Below, piece by piece: positions 5,876 through 13,205 of a stretch of DNA of 23,166 bases. The position numbers and the translations under genes are program-made. Positions within the stretch are counted from its first letter, which is position 1. Every line of letters starts with the position of its first letter. Source of the stretch: a virus; the IMG/VR virus record IMGVR_UViG_3300027908_000001, positions 1-23,166 of that record; one strand, given 5' to 3'. The notes under the pieces are model-generated. The model had not been told where the DNA came from, ran no database searches, and saw only the letters and a list, made by a program, of their open reading frames with translations.

Positions 5876-5904
5876 CCCATACGCGAAACGCGGTAGGCTG
5901 TCAA
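5876..5904 (-). promoter_or_regulatory. candidate promoter for the NAD gene pair
   Basis: A perfect -35 box TTGACA (5904-5899) is followed after 17 bases by TATGGG (5881-5876), a weak -10. The ATG of the Prs-like gene begins only eight bases later, so the transcript would be leaderless or nearly so. The same layout occurs at 23014-23042. Confidence 0.45.
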
Positions 5905-5911
5905 CAGGTTT

Positions 5912-6025
5912 TTACAGGGGCTCGCCGCACTCAAACGGATGGCGGCGGTAAATGCGCCCGTAGATGACACGGATGGCCGGGCAAACCAGCCAGACTATCA
6001 GGGCCATAAGGTAGGCCAAAGTCAA
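5912..6025 (-). CDS. tiny membrane peptide (37 residues)
   Basis: A TTG start at 6025 overlaps the stop of the phosphatase-like gene as TTGA. The 37-residue product (MTLAYLMALIVWLVCPAIRV...) is one hydrophobic helix at residues 3-20 followed by a basic tail with a Cys near the end (FECGEPL). That fits a single-pass inner-membrane peptide with its tail inside the cell. No Shine-Dalgarno is evident, so it would depend on re-initiation. TTG starts with TTGA overlaps recur in this window (7585). Function unknown, and the gene is tentative. Confidence 0.42.
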   Translation of the reverse strand: MTLAYLMALIVWLVCPAIRVIYGRIYRRHPFECGEPL

Positions 6026-6441
6026 ACTGGGTAGGCTTTTGGGGGAGAAGTATCGCATGACGGTTTCTGGAACAGACCGCTCTTTTCAATCATGTGCTTG
6101 AGCATTGCCTGTAGCTCGGGGTGGAAAGGATTCATGAATCGGTCCTCGCCGACGTTGAAGCAGTAGAGGCGTCGCTCCTCGGCCCCATCTTTATAACCGC
6201 GTGTGGAATTCGGTGTTAGCACCCATTTTGTGTGATACTTCTCCGGCACGAACTTCGCGAACTCCGGAGTCATGACGATAATGATGTCCGCCCATTCATA
6301 GAGCATCTCGCGTGTCTCTTGGGTGTTGGACTCCACCCCGCAGGCCAGTACATCGTGTTGGCCGTAGTTGCTGTAGTGGAGCAGGTACTTCAGGGCCACG
6401 CTGCGTACCTGACCGCCGCGGCAAATGGTGAGGATTTTCAC
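6022..6441 (-). CDS. low-molecular-weight protein tyrosine phosphatase-like protein
   Basis: I place the start at GTG 6441, overlapping the previous stop as GTGA. This gives MKILTICRGGQVRS, the usual N-terminus of the family; a GTG at 6450 is also possible. The Cys7-x5-Arg13-Ser14 P-loop is intact. A WADIIIVMTPE segment follows, as in small predicted tyrosine phosphatases, and the C-terminal DRFMNPFHPELQAML resembles their 'D-x-x-x-MDPEL' helix carrying the general acid region. At 139 residues it is of family length. It would remove phosphate from phosphotyrosine or a small molecule in the cytoplasm. It sits just upstream of the NAD pair, separated by the tiny membrane gene. The substrate is unknown. 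Confidence 0.75.
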   Translation of the reverse strand: MKILTICRGGQVRSVALKYLLHYSNYGQHDVLACGVESNTQETREMLYEWADIIIVMTPEFAKFVPEKYHTKWVLTPNSTRGYKDGAEERRLYCFNVGEDRFMNPFHPELQAMLKHMIEKSGLFQKPSCDTSPPKAYPV

Positions 6442-6722
6442 TTGAACCACCTGCGGAACCAGCTTGGCTTGAGCGGCGCGCTGATTCGGACCGGCTGCGC
6501 GAAGGTCAGGTAAACCTCAAACCAATTGCTGCCGAAATCGTAGTGATACCCTATCGGCATGCAGCGGATGTCCTCGCAGGCACCGCGTTCGATGCGCGGG
6601 AATATCGGGCAGAGCTTCATCACCGTAAAAACATCCATACGCTCGTCAGTGATGACCAAATAGGCCCGCTGATAGTCGGTGAGCTTGTTTGGGAAAATCT
6701 CGGTGCATTGAAGGATTTTCAT
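6438..6722 (-). CDS. unknown protein (94 residues)
   Basis: ATG at 6722 overlaps the stop of the metallophosphoesterase gene (TAATG), and its own stop overlaps the next GTG start. The product (MKILQCTEIFPNKL...) is mixed alpha/beta with three cysteines and a basic aromatic C-terminus (WFRRWFK). It contains LVITDERMDVFTVMKLCP. No family recognised. Position between two phosphatase-type genes suggests a shared pathway, but nothing in the sequence shows its role. Confidence 0.7.
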   Translation of the reverse strand: MKILQCTEIFPNKLTDYQRAYLVITDERMDVFTVMKLCPIFPRIERGACEDIRCMPIGYHYDFGSNWFEVYLTFAQPVRISAPLKPSWFRRWFK

Positions 6723-7585
6723 TAGCCGCCTATTTTGTAGTACCGGCCATTGGCCACGAATCCATGATGGTCATGCGGAATTACCAGCGTCGGATGAAAC
6801 CGTTTCTCATGGATGTAGCCGAACGTGAACGCTTGTTGCCAGCCCGGTGTCGGCGCGTACTCCAGCGAAGTCAGGCAGAGGCAACCGTTGTTCAGCCAAC
6901 AGTGACCGCCGCGGCTATCAGCCCAGCTATAAGTTTGCGCTCGATGGTCGTGACCGCACAGACCGGAGGACCCGCGTTCGATGGCCATGATGCGGGCGAC
7001 GTTGGCCGGGAACGCCGCTGACTTGGCGGCGCGGTACCCGTGTTCGATGATGAACCCGGCCATGTCGTAGCGGCTACCGTAAGGAATTGTGTGGATATTG
7101 AATTCAGCCAAACCGAGCAGCGACTCAATCTCCAAGCACTTCAAAGACGATAGTTTACTGCCGTCGGCCCAAAGGAAGCGCCGGAGCCGGTCCTCATGAT
7201 TACCCTGCACGAAGAACCGACGGGCTGTCGGGTTGGCTTTCACCCGTCGAGCGAACCACGCCTTGCCAGCGCTTAGTTCGTCCTGCAGGTTGAACACCCG
7301 GGACGGATTCTGGTCGAAATGGCTGCACGAGTAGAAGTCGATGATGTCGCCGTTATAGACCTCGATGGTCGGTTTGAAGTCAGCGAAGAAGGTTTCCACG
7401 GCATCCAGCACCGGGAAATCTGCGAACGGGATATGCACGTCATTGACAATCACCACTCGGTCGCCTTCCTTGAGCCCGGCGATTTTGTGGGTGGTGTAAT
7501 CCTGCGGCTTGATGAACAGACTGGCGGCCTTCAGGAGCGATGAACTCATGGAATCTTCCACGACTGCGGAGGCATTCACTTTCAA
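6722..7585 (-). CDS. calcineurin-like metallophosphoesterase
   Basis: All the dinuclear metal-site motifs of this superfamily are present in order: DVH (49-51), NGD (78-80), GNHED (128-132), EHG (181-183) and GHDH (211-214). At 287 residues it resembles phage and bacterial single-domain phosphoesterases or Mre11-type nucleases without the capping domains. The reaction would be hydrolysis of a phosphomonoester, phosphodiester or nucleotide, with Mn or similar metals. I use a TTG start at 7585: it overlaps the previous stop (TTGA) and has GAGAG seven bases upstream. GTG at 7579 is the alternative. Neighbouring phosphatase and NAD genes make a nucleotide substrate plausible, but this is inference. 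Confidence 0.87.
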   Translation of the reverse strand: MKVNASAVVEDSMSSSLLKAASLFIKPQDYTTHKIAGLKEGDRVVIVNDVHIPFADFPVLDAVETFFADFKPTIEVYNGDIIDFYSCSHFDQNPSRVFNLQDELSAGKAWFARRVKANPTARRFFVQGNHEDRLRRFLWADGSKLSSLKCLEIESLLGLAEFNIHTIPYGSRYDMAGFIIEHGYRAAKSAAFPANVARIMAIERGSSGLCGHDHRAQTYSWADSRGGHCWLNNGCLCLTSLEYAPTPGWQQAFTFGYIHEKRFHPTLVIPHDHHGFVANGRYYKIGG

Positions 7586-7878
7586 ATTCGGCTCTCTTTC
7601 GCGGCGGCGAGTTGTTCCTTGACCTCTCGAATGGTGTCTGGATGTCCGAAGAATGTTTTCCGCTGACCGCGGTATGCGCCCTTGAATCGGTAATCGGATA
7701 GCACGGTCGAAATTGGTTTTGTGGTGATAGACCCTTCGGATGAACCAATGGCCTTGGCAAGTTCCTCCACATCCACCAGTTCGCCTTTTTTTATTTTCTT
7801 GGCAAACTCCAGCGCCTTGCGCGCGGCAGGAGGTAGGGCTGTGACGGTCTCGACGTATGCGATGGCTGACATTCTCAT
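7582..7878 (-). CDS. unknown basic protein (98 residues)
   Basis: ATG at 7878 overlaps the previous stop (ATGA). The product is lysine-rich and largely helical. The segment VDVEELAKAIGSSEGSITTK resembles a winged or helix-turn-helix fold, and RGQRKTFFGHPDTIREVKEQL follows. That suggests a small DNA-binding regulator, but no family is recognised and the helix-turn-helix reading is by eye only. Confidence 0.7.
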   Translation of the reverse strand: MRMSAIAYVETVTALPPAARKALEFAKKIKKGELVDVEELAKAIGSSEGSITTKPISTVLSDYRFKGAYRGQRKTFFGHPDTIREVKEQLAAAKESRI

Positions 7879-8201
7879 GCGTGCTGTTCTCCGGGCGGTT
7901 CTTCCTTACCGTGGTCCGTATTCCATTCCGAGTTGATTCGGCTGGCGTCGGCGGCGCAGACCATCAGCTTGAAGGTCACGCCGCATTTCCAGTCATCCGG
8001 TTTCCCCACGAACTCCACGTTCAAGATGCGGTACCCGTGCGGGGCCAGTTCATTGAGGAAGTGGATGGACTCTTTCCAGAGCACGAACAGTTTGGTGACC
8101 AGTTCGTCTTCGGTCAGATGGGATAGCTTCTTGCCGAGTTGGGATGGCAGGGAAGTGTAAGCCGACGCGGCGACATCGAGCGATATGGCGGCAGCGCTCA
8201 T
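7875..8201 (-). CDS. unknown protein (108 residues)
   Basis: The start ATG at 8201 overlaps a stop codon of a headless upstream frame (ATGA), consistent with that frame being the remains of a gene. The product (MSAAAISLDVAASAY...) has a helical N-terminal half with SHLTEDELVTKLFVLW, then a predicted beta segment YRILNVEFVGKPDDWKCGVTFKL. No signal peptide or membrane helix. No family is recognised. Confidence 0.7.
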   Translation of the reverse strand: MSAAAISLDVAASAYTSLPSQLGKKLSHLTEDELVTKLFVLWKESIHFLNELAPHGYRILNVEFVGKPDDWKCGVTFKLMVCAADASRINSEWNTDHGKEEPPGEQHA

Positions 8202-8323
8202 GTGGAACGATTTACGACAACTGCATTGTGGCGGGTCCCCACCCCCATAAAATCCATCATGCCGCGCCCGCTATACGCCCTGAGCCGCTGAAATGCAAGT
8301 GGAAGTTTCGGTGTGTCTGGGAC
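8198..8323 (-). pseudogene. headless 3' gene fragment next to tnpB
   Basis: After an in-frame TAA at 8324-8326 the minus strand stays open for 41 codons (…FQRLRAYSGRGMMDFMGVG…) and ends at TGA 8198. That stop overlaps the ATG of the next gene in the way real genes here do. There is no start with a ribosome binding site; the first ATG pair lies 20 codons from the end. I read it as the 3' end of a gene cut by the TnpB insertion, whose 5' end may be at 9648. A short independent gene starting at the ATG pair is the alternative. Confidence 0.33.
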
Positions 8324-8329
8324 TTACGC

Positions 8330-8560
8330 GGTCGGTAGGTCTTGCTTACGCTTATGCGCGACCGCGGATGTCGTTATCAATGTGACCCTGCGCCTGATTT
8401 TCATCAAGCGGCTTCTCGTTGCTGACGGCCTCGAACGCCGCCACTGGGCGAGCTACTTGCCCGGTGTCCTCGGGAACTACCCGGGTTGCCCCGGGATACT
8501 TGTGTGTGGGATGGACCCACTGAATATCGTTTGGCACGACACGGCCTGCGGGCATCGCGT
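8330..8560 (-). ncRNA. candidate omega RNA (TnpB guide RNA scaffold)
   Basis: In TnpB elements the guide RNA scaffold usually covers the 3' end of tnpB and the element's right end. The 3' part of this tnpB is GC-rich with strong hairpins on the minus strand, including CCCGGGGCAACCCGGG at about 8483-8500. The encoded tail beyond the RuvC-III motif is not conserved-looking protein. The exact 3' end, where the guide would begin, cannot be fixed by eye. Confidence 0.3.
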
Positions 8561-9626
8561 TGAGCGTTCCGAGCGACAGCATGTTGACGGCTCCGATAAC
8601 GTCGCGCGGAGCTATCGTGCCGCACTTACTGCATGTGAACACTCGACCATTCTGCCTGCATCGTTCTCCACAAACGGGACACGTTTGCGAACTGAACGCT
8701 TCGCTGCGGACCAAGGTGCCCGCAGTTTTGTACTGAAGTTGTTTGGTGATGCGACCGCAGCAGGCCGAACTGACTTGCTGGGCGTTGACACGGCCCATCT
8801 TAACAGCGGCTCCGTTGAATGGCTGGCCGATATGACAGATTGCGCCGGGAAAGGTATCAGCAACGAGACGCGTGGCTTTGTGGGTGATATCCTTGATGCG
8901 TGAGTTGGATTTATCCAATAACCGGTGTTTGCGGCGTTCAATACGGAGCCACCGGCGCGAGCGCTTCTTGGTCTTTGATTGCCGCGAACGTAGCGATGAC
9001 AATCGCTTATTACGCCATTGAATCGTGGCCTTGGCTTCATGGCCGGAAATCATTAGAACTTTCTTGCCATCTGTTGCGGCGACAAGCGTGTTCACTCCAA
9101 GGTCGATGCCGATGTCCATCTTAGGCGCTGGTTGGGCGATGTCGCATTGGCAAACTAGAATCACCTTGCCGTATAAGAGCGTAACTTCCACAAGTCTACC
9201 GGGTAACACAATACCACGCGGCATATTGATGCGCAACTTTCCTGCCGAACCACAGGGCAGCAACAAACGACCATTGCAAATACGCGCTGACTGATTAGTG
9301 AACGGAACATCCCGATAGTGTAAAATACGGTTTGGGTAGTTAGCGTGTAGGCCTTTCTTACGCGCAGCCGATGTTCCCTTAATCGAATCGCAAAAATCCT
9401 TTACGATTTGCTGAACAGATTGTGCCCTTAGATGTGGATATTTCTTTTTCGACCAATGCATAAGACGGTTTTCGGTGGGCCACTTCCACATCGCACGCCT
9501 CAGGCGTGCATGGCGCTTGACCATGTCATTCCATAATCTCGCCGCCTCAGTTCGAGCCGATGTGAACGTTGCCCATTGCGTGGCGGTGTGAGGCAACCAG
9601 CCAATTTCAACTGAGCGGTATTGCAT
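8352..9626 (-). CDS. tnpB: IS605 OrfB / TnpB RNA-guided nuclease-family protein
   Basis: The 424-residue protein has the TnpB layout. An N-terminal helical/wedge region is followed by RuvC-I DIGIDLGVNTL (171-181, Asp175), a basic bridge region (about 205-245), a zinc finger (CPVCG at 316-320 and CSKCG at 332-336) and RuvC-III RDVIGAVNM (341-349, Asp342). TnpB proteins use an omega RNA to cut DNA beside a short target motif and so maintain their element. The RuvC-II segment reads AICHIGQPFNG (262-272), where a Glu is normally expected, so the catalytic triad is not clearly complete. Some TnpB subgroups shift this Glu. Length is normal and there is no frameshift. It starts 12 bases after the preceding gene stop, with a weak ribosome binding site. 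Confidence 0.9.
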   Translation of the reverse strand: MQYRSVEIGWLPHTATQWATFTSARTEAARLWNDMVKRHARLRRAMWKWPTENRLMHWSKKKYPHLRAQSVQQIVKDFCDSIKGTSAARKKGLHANYPNRILHYRDVPFTNQSARICNGRLLLPCGSAGKLRINMPRGIVLPGRLVEVTLLYGKVILVCQCDIAQPAPKMDIGIDLGVNTLVAATDGKKVLMISGHEAKATIQWRNKRLSSLRSRQSKTKKRSRRWLRIERRKHRLLDKSNSRIKDITHKATRLVADTFPGAICHIGQPFNGAAVKMGRVNAQQVSSACCGRITKQLQYKTAGTLVRSEAFSSQTCPVCGERCRQNGRVFTCSKCGTIAPRDVIGAVNMLSLGTLNAMPAGRVVPNDIQWVHPTHKYPGATRVVPEDTGQVARPVAAFEAVSNEKPLDENQAQGHIDNDIRGRA

Positions 9627-9648
9627 CTTTCATCGCTTTATTGGACAT
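9607..9648 (-). pseudogene. orphan start with strong RBS running into tnpB (5' gene fragment?)
   Basis: A perfect AGGAGG (9653-9658) lies four bases before ATG 9648, inside the end of the 767-residue gene. The frame MSNKAMKDAIPLS stops after 13 codons, once it has entered tnpB. Such a good start for such a short frame suggests the beginning of a gene now interrupted by the tnpB element. A leader peptide that feeds ribosomes into tnpB is the alternative. Confidence 0.35.
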
Positions 9649-11941
9649 CTTGCCTCCTAGTATCCGAGTCTCTCACAGTATTTGCAATATATTTCTCCTT
9701 GAAGTCGTGGCTCGCACCTTGCTCGTAAACACTTCTATCGGGCGTGCTCAATTCCTTGAGCGTCGGGTCACTCGGGAAGCGTCCGAACTCGTCCGGCTGG
9801 GCGTCGAGCATCGGGTCGGCAGCGGTGCCGTCGAGATGTTTCAAGGCGAACGGATTCGGTATCAGCTTGTCGTACCGGACCGGTATGGCCTTGCGGAGCG
9901 TAATGTCCCGCTTGGATAGCGTGCGCTCCGGTCCGTGACCGTTGCCATCGCGGTCGCACTCGCGGCCTGTCAACCAGTGACCGGATTCATGGACGACTTT
10001 CAGGACGACCGTGCGCGTCTTGCGGAACGCTTTCTTGAACGTGACCTCCTCGACCGGGTAAGCCTTGGCCAGTACACCGTGTTCCAGAAGTGTCTTGGCA
10101 CCGGCAATGGCGTTCGTATCGGACTTGAACGGGTACCGGCGTCCTCGGTCGTTGAAGTAGAATCCGCCAGCGCCATCCGGTTTCACGTCTACGTGAAAGC
10201 TGGTCGAACCGTAATGGATGCTGACGCGCTTGCCGTCGGGCTGTGGGATGACGGAGAACTTGTCCTTGGGCGCATCGGCCACGGCGGTGCCGCCGGATGT
10301 CCAGCGGCCATGGTCGTCGCGCGGTTCGTCGGCGGATTTAGATAAGCCTTCCGAGTAATAACCGATTAGGTCCGGATGCGCCGCATGCCAATCAATCATT
10401 TCCTGACGATTACACGGGTAGAGCCTTCCGTGTTTTACATAGTCATCCCAGATGCGCGTCAGCATCCTCGTTCTCATGAAATTCAGTTGACCATTGCGCA
10501 CGTAAACCATGTAGAGCCCGTCATTTCCATGGTCATCCAACTTCGACATAAAAACTGTCTTGGACTGACTCGGGCCGTAGTGGTCGTCACGGTAGAACTG
10601 GATGTCATCCGTATCCCCCGACGCCTTGGCCACGTACTCGGCAATCGTATTGGCGTTCTTCACAAGCTCGCCATTGTCCGGATTGATTTGACGGGCGCGG
10701 TCGTCATAGATGACCCCTATGTCGGGCGTCTTTTCGTTGGTAATCGGAATGGTGCCGGGCAATCCTTGGGCGATGAGCCAGTCACGGATGTAGGGGATGT
10801 TCGCCGGGTCTGTGGCGCGAGCCGTGAAGATAACTACCGGTGTACCCGCGGCGATGCAGGAGCGAAGTTCATCCATGGCCGTGCGCTTCGAGTCGTCGGT
10901 GAACGGTTTTTGCAGCGGCGGCCCCAGCTTGTCTGGCGCGAACTCTCCCGGCAATATTTGCGCGAGTGTGCCGTCAAAATCAAAAGCGACCGTGTGCTTG
11001 GCGTCCGACTTACTGACCGGCTCCCCGGTCAATATCGGCTTCCATTCCGTCGCCCAATCTGGCAGGAGTGCGGATTTCTGGACAGCGTAAGGCCGTTCGG
11101 CTGGCGGTATGTTCTTGTTGCTGCCGTCCGTGTTGAAGTTCTGCGGACCGAAGTTTACCCAAGAATTCTGGCCGCGCGTCTCCGTGGTCAGCGCCCGCTG
11201 CGCCAGAGGCGAGAACATCTGGCTGTGCTTGAGCCATGCGTTCTCTTCGCCACGCGGACCGAACTGGAATCCCTCGGATGCATGTCCGAAGGTATCGTGG
11301 ATTGCCCTAAATTTATCGTTAATGGATAGCCCGTGTTCATCCTTTTCTGCAAGAAACTTGTTCGGCTCGCTGCCGCCTTGGAAGAAAAACAAGTGCTTGT
11401 TATCCAGAAGGTCCTTGCACATCTCCTTCGAGTTGGCATACGGCTGGCCGGGTTTCGTCCATGACTCGTACTGGATGCCCATCTTCTTCTCGGCGAAATC
11501 CCATTGCTGCTGAATCTCCTTGCCGAGTTGGCGATAGGCCGCTTCGGTTTCCGGACTGTGGTCGTCCACCGGCATGGCTTCGTAGGCCGCGGCGATACGC
11601 TTGGCGCGGTCGGGGTCCAGCGGGGCGTAGACGTTGATGGCGGGCGGCGCGATGCCTACTTCTTGGCAGTAACTGGCTGCGCCTTTTCGGATGGCGTCGT
11701 TTCCGCCTTCGTTGACGTGGGCGACACTGGCGGCGATTTGTAATGGAGCCCGCCCGGCTTCCAGCCCTGCGGCGGTCGACGGAACTCCGGTTCCTTCATG
11801 TCCTCGTTCTTCATGACTCTCTCCTTGTACTACAGTTCCACTGGTTTGTCCAGCGGTAAATTCACCGCCACCGGTCGTGCCTGCCGGGACGCGCGGGTGT
11901 TCGGATTCTACGAACTTGCTGATAACAGCGGCATCATTCAT
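9638..11941 (-). CDS. large multidomain phage protein with HAD phosphatase domain
   Basis: The 767-residue product opens with HPRVPAGTTGGGEFTAG (15-31), a short module also at the start of the intein-containing protein. Residues about 90-300 form a domain seen in other phage proteins by its IHDTFGHASEGF and GEENAW signatures (214-236), then LTTETRGQNSWVNFGP (251-266). Its activity is unknown to me. Residues about 315-440 form a HAD-type domain: nucleophile motif DFDGTL (321-326), IFTAR (371-375) and YDDRA (412-416), suggesting phosphoester hydrolysis. A second module EPRDDHGRWTSGG (539-551) marks another linker, followed by a beta-rich C-terminal region with HESGHWLTG. The start ATG lies just after the upstream stop. 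Possibly virion-packaged; that is inference. Confidence 0.85.
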   Translation of the reverse strand: MNDAAVISKFVESEHPRVPAGTTGGGEFTAGQTSGTVVQGESHEERGHEGTGVPSTAAGLEAGRAPLQIAASVAHVNEGGNDAIRKGAASYCQEVGIAPPAINVYAPLDPDRAKRIAAAYEAMPVDDHSPETEAAYRQLGKEIQQQWDFAEKKMGIQYESWTKPGQPYANSKEMCKDLLDNKHLFFFQGGSEPNKFLAEKDEHGLSINDKFRAIHDTFGHASEGFQFGPRGEENAWLKHSQMFSPLAQRALTTETRGQNSWVNFGPQNFNTDGSNKNIPPAERPYAVQKSALLPDWATEWKPILTGEPVSKSDAKHTVAFDFDGTLAQILPGEFAPDKLGPPLQKPFTDDSKRTAMDELRSCIAAGTPVVIFTARATDPANIPYIRDWLIAQGLPGTIPITNEKTPDIGVIYDDRARQINPDNGELVKNANTIAEYVAKASGDTDDIQFYRDDHYGPSQSKTVFMSKLDDHGNDGLYMVYVRNGQLNFMRTRMLTRIWDDYVKHGRLYPCNRQEMIDWHAAHPDLIGYYSEGLSKSADEPRDDHGRWTSGGTAVADAPKDKFSVIPQPDGKRVSIHYGSTSFHVDVKPDGAGGFYFNDRGRRYPFKSDTNAIAGAKTLLEHGVLAKAYPVEEVTFKKAFRKTRTVVLKVVHESGHWLTGRECDRDGNGHGPERTLSKRDITLRKAIPVRYDKLIPNPFALKHLDGTAADPMLDAQPDEFGRFPSDPTLKELSTPDRSVYEQGASHDFKEKYIANTVRDSDTRRQDVQ

Positions 11942-11944
11942 TGA

Positions 11945-12262
11945 TTACGAACTCTTTTGGTGCAGGATAAACGTCCAGACAATATTGCCGAGTAACACCG
12001 CGGCGATGCCCATCAGCCAGTCCCGATTCTGCTTGGATATGTCAGCCCTTGTCTCCAGAGCGACCACCCGGTTGCATAATGCGGCGTCGGCGTCTTTGTT
12101 GGAGCCGATGGCTATCCAGAGCCTAGCCCGCTCGTTCTCGCCGTCGGTTATGCCCTGTTGGAGGCGCGTCTCGGTTTCCTTTAGGTCGGTCAGGTTCGCC
12201 GGTCGCTCGGCGCGGGCCAGCGGTGTAAAACATAGTATGATGGCCAACAGAAATCCCCGCAT
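11945..12262 (-). CDS. small membrane protein with signal/anchor and C-terminal helix
   Basis: The start at 12262 follows an ideal AAGGAGGT with six bases' spacing, the strongest ribosome binding site in the window. The 105-residue product starts with a hydrophobic segment MRGFLLAIILCFTPLARA that looks like a signal peptide with cleavage after ARA. A charged, helical middle (TDLKETETRLQQG...) follows, and then a C-terminal membrane helix WLMGIAAVLLGNIVWTFIL with a short basic tail. This layout, with a heptad-like middle and a C-terminal anchor, resembles small holin-associated proteins (XhlA-like) or other phage envelope proteins. I cannot assign it. The strong site implies high expression. 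Confidence 0.78.
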   Translation of the reverse strand: MRGFLLAIILCFTPLARAERPANLTDLKETETRLQQGITDGENERARLWIAIGSNKDADAALCNRVVALETRADISKQNRDWLMGIAAVLLGNIVWTFILHQKSS

Positions 12263-12275
12263 AAAAACTACCTCC

Positions 12276-12641
12276 TTAGCGCCGGTCCGCCACTTTGACG
12301 TATGGCACTCGCGCCGCGTTCTTGCTCTGGAACGCCGCGCGCGCCCGCGCCTTGGCCATGCGGTCTGACCCGAGGATGTCCCGGCGCATCGCGTTCTTGT
12401 CGACCTGACCGCCGCGCTCGGACCGGGCCTTTTCGATGGCTGTCTCGTTGGCCTTGCGTTTCTCCAGCTTGGCCATGGTTTCGGACGAAAGACTGAATCG
12501 TGAGCCGTCCGCATCGTCGTCACGCTCCACGGCCTTGGCGACTGTGTTGGCTAAACGTGGGTTGGTGAGCGCCGATACGACCGGTCGGCCTTCGATGAAC
12601 GATTTGATGATTTCTTGTTCGCGGGTCATTGCTTTATCCAT
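12276..12641 (-). CDS. unknown charged helical protein (121 residues)
   Basis: I start the gene at ATG 12641, because the longer in-frame extension would lie wholly inside the upstream gene and has unnatural composition. The product (MDKAMTREQEIIKSFIEG...) is highly charged and mostly helical, rich in Ala, Lys, Arg and Asp. RGGQVDKNAMRRDILGSDRM lies near the C-terminus. It may be a small virion or scaffold-type component, judged only by composition and by neighbours. No family recognised. Confidence 0.66.
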   Translation of the reverse strand: MDKAMTREQEIIKSFIEGRPVVSALTNPRLANTVAKAVERDDDADGSRFSLSSETMAKLEKRKANETAIEKARSERGGQVDKNAMRRDILGSDRMAKARARAAFQSKNAARVPYVKVADRR

Positions 12642-12654
12642 AAAGTGGCGTGCA

Positions 12655-13203
12655 TTAGTTGTCTCGGAGTTCTTCCGATAACCGGTCTGATTCCATCTGA
12701 TGATGTGTTGCTTGCTTGTCATGGTAGGACCGGTCACTGCGGTCAATAGCGAGCTTGGCCGCGCGCTCGTGAGCATCTTGCGCGTTGGCGTGAAGCTGAA
12801 CGTCATCGCTGGCGTCAGCTTTCGCGGAAGCATCGATGGCCTCGTCAGCGACTCTCTTGTAACGCCTCGCATAGGCCCCGGCGGTCGCTCGGTCGGTGAT
12901 TTCTTCCCGGCCACCGCGTTTCTCGGAACCGTGGCCACCGGCGTCCTTGGCCTTGCTCAAATTCTGTACTTCGCTAATCGTCTTTCCCAACCGCACCGGC
13001 TTCCGCATCTTACGGTTCAAATTCTGCAACCTCTTTTTACGACCGCCCTGCTCCGGAACCATGAGTCCACCGCCTGCCGCCAAGTCGGAAGTCGTTATGG
13101 CCCCGCCAGTCGATGTTGCCGGTGAGCCCGCGCCGCCGTCACCGTCCTTGCGGAGCCGGGCCTTCTTGAATATTTCCAACGTCTTGAGATTCGCGATGCC
13201 CAT
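12655..13203 (-). CDS. unknown modular protein with KDAGGHGSEKRGG motif (182 residues)
   Basis: The N-terminus MGIANLKTLEIFKKARLRK is followed by a Gly/Ser/Thr-rich segment, a basic patch (GGRKKRLQNLNRKMRKP) and then AKDAGGHGSEKRGG at about 85-98. This motif occurs twice in the 369-residue protein. The C-terminal half is helical, with many Ala, His and Asp (ANAQDAHERAAKLAIDRSD). It belongs to a row of low-complexity proteins that are probably virion-associated. Function is unknown; the shared motif suggests a common processing, targeting or binding role. Confidence 0.74.
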   Translation of the reverse strand: MGIANLKTLEIFKKARLRKDGDGGAGSPATSTGGAITTSDLAAGGGLMVPEQGGRKKRLQNLNRKMRKPVRLGKTISEVQNLSKAKDAGGHGSEKRGGREEITDRATAGAYARRYKRVADEAIDASAKADASDDVQLHANAQDAHERAAKLAIDRSDRSYHDKQATHHQMESDRLSEELRDN

Positions 13204-13205
13204 GG

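Larger units (their letters stand above)
8330..9630 (-). mobile_element. IS605-family TnpB-only element (approximate limits)
   Basis: A tnpB gene lies here without any tnpA, so it could move only with help in trans, or it may be a resident TnpB used as a nuclease or regulator. The left limit in element orientation must be close to the tnpB start, because the preceding gene ends just 12 bases upstream. The right limit lies somewhere between the tnpB stop and the headless frame. No target duplication is expected for this family. Confidence 0.4.

Noticed and set aside
10376-11329. Long plus-strand frame opposite the 767-residue gene
   Set aside because: Antisense shadow; the minus strand encodes recognisable HAD and phage domains.
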